Shown piece by piece: positions 1 to 5,579 of a DNA stretch of 7,303 nt; the stretch's first letter is position 1; every line of letters begins with the position of its first letter. The stretch comes from Flavobacterium sp. (lineage in GTDB: Bacteria > Bacteroidota > Bacteroidia > Flavobacteriales > Flavobacteriaceae): the NCBI GenBank assembly GCA_017989775.1, contig JAGNPF010000066.1, positions 1 through 7,303 on the forward strand, given 5' to 3'. Below the pieces are notes generated by a model. That model was not told where the DNA came from. It saw nothing but the letters and a program-made list of their open reading frames with translations, and ran no database searches. The translations under genes were made by a program, and so were the position numbers.

Positions 1-868
1 TGATATCGTGAGCCGATTGCACCAATTGGTCTTTTTTATGCTTGAATTCTTCCAAGATGGGTCCCAGCAAAATTCCTTCTGTTGCAAAAGCGTGTCCACC
101 ACAATTCAATCCCGATTCGATGCGGTATTCTGAAACCCAAAGCCCTTTTTTGGCCAAGTAATTTCCTTGAATCATCGCCGAACGGAAATCGCTCACTTTC
201 AGGATAATTTTCTTTTCCAGATTATTGTTTGCATCAGGATAGAAACAAGAAAAATTCTCGAAATAAGCGAACAATCTTGGATTCATCCCTGCCGACAATA
301 CGATGGAAGAAGACAAATTGCTGTTGGCAAAACCACGAAGAGCAGCGTGTGCATCGTTGAATTCCACAGGCAATTGCTCGTTGTTCACGAAATTGTCTTT
401 GTCCAATTTGGTCATGATATTCACGTCGATATCCCCAGAACAAAGATGCTCTTCCAGGTATTTCATGACGTTTTCCTTCATCGCGATTCCGTCTTCCAAA
501 AGGTGTTCTAAGCCTTGTTTGATTTCGGATTTGTTGGGCAACATCGCAATGTAATTTTCCAATGCGTGTTTGCTTTCAGACAATTCCGTCTTGAAATTTT
601 CGAATTTTTCTTTCACGATTTTATCCACCAAGTTCAAATAGGAAGTGATGCGTTCGGCACGATAATCGTGGAATTTTTTGGTAATCTCTTGATAAGGAAC
701 ATCAAATTTCTCACTGTAAAAAGCTCTCATTTTCTCAATCAGTTCATCATCGGCAAGTGCAATAACGGATGAGATTCCAAACTTAGCCACTCGAATGGGG
801 CTATCAATCGTGTACGCCAATCCCATTACTGGAATGTGGAAAGTATGTAACGGTTTATTTGTTGTCAT
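1..868 (-). CDS. Divergent nitronate monooxygenase/FabK-like TIM-barrel protein (partial, C-terminus off the left edge)
   Basis: Translating the minus strand from ATG at 868-866 gives 289 codons with no stop, and the frame is still open at base 1. The product starts MTTNKPLHTFHIPVMGLAYT. No exact family name was recognised. Residues about 10-40 look like the first strand of a TIM barrel (MGLAYTIDSPIRVAKFGISS). Residues about 41-142 are charged and mostly helical. Strand-like stretches then follow: SSSIVLSAGMNPRLF (187-200) and IILKVSDFRSA (231-241). Residues 251-265 contain ESGLNCGGHAFATEG. In nitronate monooxygenase/FabK-type flavoenzymes a similar strand ends in an AGGH motif whose His is catalytic, and C256-G257-G258-H259 sits in the matching place. 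A flavin-dependent oxidoreductase role is inferred from this order of motifs. The large helical insert is unlike classical members. The gene is transcribed divergently from nadA, across a 258-base gap. The reading frame is certain; the function is not. Confidence 0.85.
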   Translation of the reverse strand, partial: MTTNKPLHTFHIPVMGLAYTIDSPIRVAKFGISSVIALADDELIEKMRAFYSEKFDVPYQEITKKFHDYRAERITSYLNLVDKIVKEKFENFKTELSESKHALENYIAMLPNKSEIKQGLEHLLEDGIAMKENVMKYLEEHLCSGDIDVNIMTKLDKDNFVNNEQLPVEFNDAHAALRGFANSNLSSSIVLSAGMNPRLFAYFENFSCFYPDANNNLEKKIILKVSDFRSAMIQGNYLAKKGLWVSEYRIESGLNCGGHAFATEGILLGPILEEFKHKKDQLVQSAHDI

Positions 869-1038
869 GCGTAAAATAATTTGGTTTAATATATATCGGG
901 CAAAGGTCGTGAAAGCCTTTAGCATAAAACCTGATAATTATCATACCTTCTTATCCTTAATTACTTGGGCGCTTTTTTTAACATTCGAAATGGTCATCCA
1001 ATCAAAAAAAGACAGATACATAACTTTTTTTCAATTTA

Positions 1039-1065
1039 TTGTTTTTCAAAATAAGTGTATCTTTG
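1039..1065 (+). promoter_or_regulatory. Bacteroidota-type promoter for nadAB
   Basis: TATCTTTG at 1058-1065 is a perfect match to the Bacteroidota -7 box TAnnTTTG. A TTG at 1039-1041 stands 16 bases upstream, which is about the expected place for the -33 element (usual spacing about 17-23). Transcription would start near 1070-1073, leaving a leader of roughly 55 bases before the nadA ATG at 1127. This is a consensus match only. The rest of the gap to the divergent gene (869-1038) holds nothing convincing. A weaker box, GACCTTTG on the minus strand at 908-901, could serve the left gene but lacks a clear -33 partner. Confidence 0.6.
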
Positions 1066-1071
1066 TGCGAT

Positions 1072-1095
1072 ATTATTTTTACGTCAAAAAATAAT
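1072..1095. promoter_or_regulatory. Inverted repeat at the nadA transcription start, possible operator
   Basis: ATTATTTTT (1072-1080) and AAAAATAAT (1087-1095) are exact 9-base inverted repeats around the 6-base centre ACGTCA. The repeat begins 7 bases after the -7 box, so it covers the expected start point and early leader. That position suits a repressor operator. The all-A/T arms would make only a weak RNA hairpin and could arise by chance in AT-rich DNA. No known NAD-regulator box was recognised in it. Confidence 0.3.
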
Positions 1096-1126
1096 CAACA
1101 ACAAGAATACTAAAATTTGATTAAGG

Positions 1127-2056
1127 ATGAAAAGTCTTAAAGAACGAATACTGGAACTGAAGAAAGAGAAAAATGCGGTTATTCTGGCGCATTACTATCA
1201 AGAAGCCGATATTCAAGATGTGGCAGATTATGTGGGCGACAGCTTGGGATTGTCCCAGGAAGCGATGAAAGTGGATGCCGACATCATCCTTTTTGCGGGT
1301 GTACATTTCATGGCCGAAACGGCCAAAATATTGAACCCGTCCAAAAAAGTAATCCTTCCCGATTTGAAAGCGGGTTGTTCCCTCGCCGAATCCTGTCCTC
1401 CGGAAGAGTTCAAGAAATTTACAGAAGCACATCCTGACCACATTGTCATTACTTACGTAAATTGTTCTGCCGAAGTGAAAGCCTTGACCGACATCGTGGT
1501 GACTTCGTCGAATGCCGTCAAAATTGTCGAATCCATCCCGAAAGACAAACCCATCATCTTTGCCCCGGACAAAAACTTGGGTAAATACGTAATGGAAAAA
1601 ACCGGACGCAAAATGTTGCTTTGGGACGGTTCCTGCGTGGTGCACGAAGCTTTTTCATTGGACAAACTGATTGCACTTTACAAAGAAAATCCAGATGCCA
1701 AAATCATTGCGCACCCGGAATCGGAAACGCATATCCTGAAAACGGCCAACTACATCGGTTCGACTGCGGGAATGATTGATTTTGTCAAAAAAGACCCAAG
1801 CAACAAATTTATCGTGGCTACCGAAGCAGGCATTCTTCATAAAATGAAGCAAGAAGTTCCCGAAAAAATATTGATTCCGGCACCTTCCAATGAAGACAAC
1901 ACTTGCGCTTGCAGCGAATGCGGTTACATGAAAATGAACACCCTGCAAAAAGTGTACGATTGTTTGCTCAACGAAACTCCAGAAATCACTGTTCCAGACG
2001 ACATCATGAAAAAAGCATTGGTTCCTATTGAACGCATGCTTGAATTATCCAAATAA
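1127..2056 (+). CDS. nadA: Quinolinate synthase A (NadA)
   Basis: This enzyme condenses iminoaspartate, supplied by NadB, with dihydroxyacetone phosphate to make quinolinate, the second step of de novo NAD synthesis from aspartate. It acts in the cytoplasm and needs an oxygen-sensitive [4Fe-4S] cluster. The 309-residue length fits the short form of the family. Visible family marks are [10 protein letters not shown] (21-30), the [14 protein letters not shown] region (78-91), VNCSAEVKA (111-119), HPESE (196-200), GSTAG (211-215) and [14 protein letters not shown] (260-273). By comparison with the Thermotoga maritima enzyme the three cluster cysteines are expected to be C84, C170 and one of the last group, most likely C265. 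The C262-x-x-C265 pair recalls the extra cysteine motif of the E. coli enzyme. The ATG at 1127 lies behind a good promoter and leaves a full N-terminus. The stop codon shares a base with the nadB start, so the two genes form an operon. Confidence 0.97.
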   Translation: MKSLKERILELKKEKNAVILAHYYQEADIQDVADYVGDSLGLSQEAMKVDADIILFAGVHFMAETAKILNPSKKVILPDLKAGCSLAESCPPEEFKKFTEAHPDHIVITYVNCSAEVKALTDIVVTSSNAVKIVESIPKDKPIIFAPDKNLGKYVMEKTGRKMLLWDGSCVVHEAFSLDKLIALYKENPDAKIIAHPESETHILKTANYIGSTAGMIDFVKKDPSNKFIVATEAGILHKMKQEVPEKILIPAPSNEDNTCACSECGYMKMNTLQKVYDCLLNETPEITVPDDIMKKALVPIERMLELSK

Positions 2057-3579
2057 TGATCCAAACCAATTACCTAATCATCGGTTCCGGCGTGGCGGGA
2101 TTGACTTTTGCCGTAAAAATTGCCGAACGATTTCCAGACAAAAAAGTCACGATTGTCACCAAGGCCAACGAAAACGAATCCAACACGCGATATGCCCAAG
2201 GCGGAATTGCGATTGTCACCGACATCATTGGAGATTCTTATGACAAACACATTCAAGACACTTTGATTTGTGGCGATGGTTTGTGTGACGAATCCGTGGT
2301 AGAAATGGTCATCACCGAAGGCCCAAAACGGTTGAAGGAATTGATTGAATGGGGCGCCAAATTTGACAAAAACACCCAAGGAACCTTGGATTTAGGCAAA
2401 GAAGGCGGTCATTCCGAAAACAGGGTCGTGCATCATAAAGACCAAACGGGACAAGAGATTCAACGCGCTATTTTATCCCAAGTACATCAAAAAGAAAATA
2501 TTACGGTTCTGGATTATCATTTAGCAATTGATTTAATTACCGAAAACAACATCTGTTTGGGTGCTTATGTCCTGGATCAAAAAACAAAGGAAGTACTCAC
2601 TTTTCAATCCGATTTTACCTTATTGGCCACTGGCGGAATTGGGCATTTGTATGGTCACACCACCAATCCGGTTATTGCCACCGGCGACGGAATTGCCATG
2701 GCTTCGAGAGCGAATGCCGTTATCAAGGAAATGGAATTCATCCAGTTTCACCCCACCGCTTTATACGACGCTTCGACAGGAACTTCGTTCTTGATTTCGG
2801 AGGCGGTTCGTGGTTTTGGCGCTTATTTGCGTACCAAAAACGGCCATCGCTTTATGCCCGATTATGATTCCAGGGGCGATTTGGCTTCGCGCGACATTGT
2901 TTCGCAAAGCATCGATTTGGAACTCAAAAAAACCGGCGACGAATGTGTTTATCTGGATTGTACCCATTTGGATTTGGAAGGTTTCAAGAAACATTTCCCG
3001 ATGATTTACGACCGATGCAAAAGAGTGGGCATAGATATTGCGAAAGACTGGATTCCCGTGGTTCCTGCCCAACATTACCTTTGTGGCGGAATCGTGGTGG
3101 ACAAAAATGGAAAAACCTCGGTGGAAAATTTATTTGCCTGTGGCGAATGTTCCCGAACCGGATTGCATGGTGCGAATCGTCTGGCCTCCAATTCTCTTTT
3201 GGAAGCCTTGGTGTATTCGGATAAAATTTATCATTATTTGGCCGACACTTCTTTGGAAAAAAATCCATCCATTGGAAGCGTTTCGGATTGGAAAGTAACT
3301 GCAAAACCAGAAATCAATCCGGATTATGTGGCCAAAACCAAAGCCGAGTTACAACTTTCGATGCGTCAGAATGCCGGAATCGTGCGCAATGATGCCGATT
3401 TAATCAAAGCCAAAGCGCAACTTTCCCATTGGAAAAAGGAAGTCGAAGAAAAGATTAAAAGCCATAACGTAAACCCTGAATTGTATGAATTGCAAAACAT
3501 GATTACCATTGGAAGTTTAATAGTGCAACAATCCATTGACCGAGACGAAAACTGTGGCGGATTGGTAAAGATTAATTAA
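2056..3579 (+). CDS. nadB: L-aspartate oxidase (NadB)
   Basis: This FAD enzyme oxidises L-aspartate to iminoaspartate, the unstable substrate handed to NadA. Oxygen or fumarate can accept the electrons. The protein is 507 residues, close to the usual length. The N-terminal dinucleotide-binding motif is IIGSGVAG (G10, G12, G15), followed by TRYAQGGIA (44-52). The flavin and substrate region shows EGGHSENRVVHH (116-127), FHPTAL (231-236), SEAVRGFGAYL (248-258), the LASRD segment with R279, QHYLCGG (339-345), and HGANRLASNSLLEAL (371-385). By comparison with E. coli NadB, the dicarboxylate-binding and catalytic residues would be E116, H232, R279, H340 and R375, and all are present. These features, with nadA just upstream, separate it from the related succinate dehydrogenase and fumarate reductase flavoproteins. 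The ATG overlaps the nadA stop by one base (TAATG), which suggests translational coupling. nadC is not in the window. Confidence 0.97.
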   Translation: MIQTNYLIIGSGVAGLTFAVKIAERFPDKKVTIVTKANENESNTRYAQGGIAIVTDIIGDSYDKHIQDTLICGDGLCDESVVEMVITEGPKRLKELIEWGAKFDKNTQGTLDLGKEGGHSENRVVHHKDQTGQEIQRAILSQVHQKENITVLDYHLAIDLITENNICLGAYVLDQKTKEVLTFQSDFTLLATGGIGHLYGHTTNPVIATGDGIAMASRANAVIKEMEFIQFHPTALYDASTGTSFLISEAVRGFGAYLRTKNGHRFMPDYDSRGDLASRDIVSQSIDLELKKTGDECVYLDCTHLDLEGFKKHFPMIYDRCKRVGIDIAKDWIPVVPAQHYLCGGIVVDKNGKTSVENLFACGECSRTGLHGANRLASNSLLEALVYSDKIYHYLADTSLEKNPSIGSVSDWKVTAKPEINPDYVAKTKAELQLSMRQNAGIVRNDADLIKAKAQLSHWKKEVEEKIKSHNVNPELYELQNMITIGSLIVQQSIDRDENCGGLVKIN

Positions 3580-3587
3580 AAAAGCAC

Positions 3588-3621
3588 AAGATAAATTCTA
3601 TTGAAGGCTATAGAAAATCTT
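3588..3621. terminator. Weak AT-rich hairpin after nadB, possible bidirectional terminator
   Basis: TTCTAT (3596-3601) pairs with ATAGAA (3610-3615) around an 8-base loop. An outer stem, AAGAT (3588-3592) with ATCTT (3617-3621), is separated from it by a small internal loop. The hairpin sits 9 bases past the nadB stop and is followed by TATATTTTG, a poor U-tract. It lies between the 3' ends of the convergent nadB and toxin genes and could slow transcription from both sides. The stem is almost free of G and C, so strength is doubtful. Confidence 0.35.
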
Positions 3622-3659
3622 ATATTTTGTTGCAGTAATAAATAAAAAAACTGGAACCA

Positions 3660-3989
3660 TTATTCGGGTATGGAACTAATCAGGTCTTCAAGTTCTTTGT
3701 CGGTTAGATTATCTTTTTCGGATTTGTCATAAATTGAAAGCAAGAAAACAGTTTCTTCTGCAATGACAATATTGGTAATAATCCTGGCTCCTCCACTTTT
3801 ACCTTTATTTTTCGAACTAATTGACAAACGTATCTTGTAACAGTTTTTGCCCAAAAACGTACCCTGTTCTGGATTTTTTTCTAAAGATTCGAAAAGAATG
3901 GCCAAGTCAGTTTTAAGTGAATGATATTTTTTTGCCAGTCTTTTTAATTCCTTTTTAAAAGTAGGAACAGCAACAATATTATAACTCAT
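3660..3989 (-). CDS. RelE/ParE-superfamily toxin of a type II toxin-antitoxin system
   Basis: The 109-residue product has the RelE/ParE layout. A first strand (YNIVAVPTF, about 3-11) leads into two helices (KKELKRLAKKY, then SLKTDLAILFESLEKNPEQG). A strand hairpin follows, with CYKIRLSI and GKSGGARIITNIVI, and then VFLLSIYDKSEKDNLTDKELEDLI at the C-terminus. The K-GKSGG-R segment followed by a Y-D-K-S-E-K-x-N-L-T tail is typical of the RelE/HigB branch, whose members usually cut mRNA on the ribosome. ParE members of the same fold inhibit gyrase instead, and the sequence alone does not settle which applies. Its start codon lies inside the antitoxin gene with an 11-base overlap, so the pair is co-translated. 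The order is antitoxin first, as in relBE rather than higBA. No frameshift or stop interrupts it, so the toxin appears intact. Confidence 0.85.
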   Translation of the reverse strand: MSYNIVAVPTFKKELKRLAKKYHSLKTDLAILFESLEKNPEQGTFLGKNCYKIRLSISSKNKGKSGGARIITNIVIAEETVFLLSIYDKSEKDNLTDKELEDLISSIPE

Positions 3990-4185
3990 CCAATAATTGT
4001 TTTGCAGGAATTCCTTTTAATTTTCCTTGACGTATCAGGGCAAGTTCTTCAACAGCTTCTTTTATCTCTTCCATCAACAAGGCTTTCTCTTCAGAAATCA
4101 TTTTTGTTTTCACATACGACAATCCCTTAAGCACTTCTAAAAGATGCATTGCCTTGCTGTCCTTTATATCTAATAAAACTCTCAT
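3979..4185 (-). CDS. Small antitoxin partner of the RelE/ParE-like toxin
   Basis: This is a 68-residue acidic-helical protein directly upstream of the toxin and overlapping it by 11 bases. The N-terminal part (MRVLLDIKDSKAMHLLEVLK) predicts a short strand and helix. The C-terminal half (EEIKEAVEELALIRQGKLKG, then PAKQLLDEL) looks like the amphipathic tail with which antitoxins of this group wrap their toxin. Proteins of this shape commonly precede RelE/ParE toxins in Bacteroidota. No helix-turn-helix or clear ribbon-helix-helix was recognised, so how it binds DNA, if it does, is not visible. The assignment rests on gene order, size, overlap and the C-terminal pattern. Confidence 0.8.
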   Translation of the reverse strand: MRVLLDIKDSKAMHLLEVLKGLSYVKTKMISEEKALLMEEIKEAVEELALIRQGKLKGIPAKQLLDEL

Positions 4186-4227
4186 AATCTTTTATTTGGC
4201 TATTTGAATATTTTCTTTTGAATCTAG

Positions 4228-4261
4228 CAAAGATATATAAAAAGCCATAAAAGTCGCCCAA
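4228..4261 (-). promoter_or_regulatory. Promoter of the toxin-antitoxin operon
   Basis: On the minus strand TATCTTTG (4235-4228) matches the Bacteroidota -7 box TAnnTTTG exactly and is identical to the box ahead of nadA. A TTG at 4261-4259 lies 23 bases upstream, at the upper end of the usual spacing. The predicted start leaves a leader of about 38 bases before the antitoxin ATG at 4185. Two copies of TTTGAAT (plus strand 4203-4209 and 4217-4223, 14 bases apart) fall in this leader and could be where the antitoxin complex binds. That last point is only a guess. Confidence 0.55.
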
Positions 4262-4370
4262 TTACCATCCCAAGTATTTCTTAAAAAACAACTCTAAAAC
4301 ATTTAAATTAAAAACAATTGGATTATTCCATTCGTTTTTTGGGCTAAAATATTTTCACTATTTTTATAGA

Positions 4371-5574
4371 ATGAAAAATAAATTCCTTTTACCACTACTG
4401 TTGCTGTTGGTAGTTCTTGAAGCCAAGGCCCAAGACAAGGACACGTATTTTATCACTTCCAATAATGACACCATTCCCCAAAAAGACGGTGTCGATTATT
4501 TGATTCAATTATTCAAAATCAACAGGAGCCAGGAAAAAATCCAGAACAAGAAAGTCAACTTTTCGTTTTTTCCTATTGACGCCCGAAACGCAGGCGAAAG
4601 AGTGCTGGTTTCATCCTTCAACGCCACTTTTTTGTTGGGCGACAAATCCAATACCAACAATTCCACGATTTATTTCATTCCTTATATTTCCTTCAAAAAT
4701 CAATACGGTGTGGAGCTTTATCCCACGATTTGGCTCAAGGAAAACAGCTGGAATTTTGTTGGCGAATATTTTGCGTTAAACTTCCCGCAGGACACTTGGG
4801 GTCTGGGCGGCAACACTCCCGAGAGCAACGAAACATTGGTTGACGGCAAACAAATACGGTTCCATCAAAATGTGCTGAAAGGGATTTTTCCCAACCTTGC
4901 CGTCGGATTGGGATATCAATTTGACGAGCATTACGAACTTGAAATAAAAGATTCCAACATCGACACTGGCAATCCTGAATTCCCTGAGACAACCACCCGA
5001 AAAAGCATTTCTTCCGGCTTGTCTTTCCCCATCGTCTATGACAACAGGAAGAACATCATCAATCCCCAAAAAGGTTTTTATTCGAGTTTTACCTACTTGT
5101 ACAACAGTCCCGCTTTTGGCAGTGACAACAAATGGCAATCCCTCTTTTTCGATGTTCGAAAATATTTTTCAATCCCCTATGCCCGCAAGTGTTTTGGGAT
5201 TCCGATCCTATTATTGGTCTATTGTTTCGGGCGATGTTCCCTATTTCGATTTGCCTTCGACCCGAACCGAGCCCAGCACCGGAATGTCGTCACGAGGACT
5301 TCAAAAAAACAGGTATCGAAGCAATGCCATGCTCTTTTTTGAATCTGAATACCGATTCAACATTACGCCAAATGGTTTTGTGAGCGGTGTTTTGTTTGCC
5401 AATACCACTTCGGCATCGGAATACGACAGCCAACATTTCAGGCATTGGCAACCCGCAATCGGAACGGGAGTCCGCTTGAAATTCAACAAATATTCAAAGG
5501 TCAACGTGGCTTTCGATTTTGGAATCAGTAAAGATTATGCCAGCGTTTATTTGAATATTGGAGAGGCTTTTTAG
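4371..5574 (+). pseudogene. BamA/TamA-like (Omp85 superfamily) outer-membrane barrel protein, frameshifted near 5190
   Basis: Two frames together encode one protein of about 400 residues. The first frame (4371-5189) begins with a signal peptide, MKNKFLLPLLLLLVVLEAKA, and no POTRA domains are evident. It then gives alternating strand-like segments such as STIYFIPYISFKNQYGVEL, and YDNRKNIINPQKGFYSSFTY (223-242), a typical Omp85 barrel motif. From about 5190 it drifts into unrelated sequence and stops at 5342. The next frame picks up at 5191 with VLGFRSYYWSIVSGDVPYFD and continues through RYRSNAMLFFESEYRFNI to SVYLNIGEAF, a barrel C-terminus ending in Phe. Removing the single T at 5190 joins Y-A-R-K to V-L-G-F with nothing missing. 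The +1 insertion is therefore either a recent mutation or a sequencing error. The function of POTRA-less members in the outer membrane is not well defined. No strong promoter box was found in the gap 4262-4370. The gene converges on the receptor gene with 5 bases between stops. Confidence 0.85.
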
Positions 5575-5579
5575 TTTAT

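Noticed and set aside
795..1094. A plus-strand open frame across the start of the left gene and the nadA promoter
   Set aside because: It overlaps the antisense of a real gene and runs through the intergenic AT-rich stretch. Its translation is low in information and has no plausible start context.
1121..1948. Several minus-strand open frames opposite nadA, up to 174 codons
   Set aside because: nadA is unambiguous on the plus strand, and these frames give His/Phe-rich translations without motifs, typical of antisense shadows.
4262..4370. A promoter for the outer-membrane barrel gene
   Set aside because: The best candidates, such as GTTTTTTG at 4334-4341 and TATTTTTA at 4359-4366, miss key bases of the -7 consensus or sit too close to the ATG, so none is reported as a feature.
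5187..5195. Programmed ribosomal frameshifting in the barrel gene
   Set aside because: No slippery heptamer, stimulating stem-loop or internal Shine-Dalgarno site is visible, and outer-membrane barrel genes are not known to use it. A mutation or sequencing error is simpler.
5038..5574. A separate gene starting at the ATG at 5038
   Set aside because: The first ~50 codons in that frame read unlike any protein and overlap a well-formed barrel segment in the other frame. Only the part after about 5191 is real, as the continuation of the frameshifted gene.
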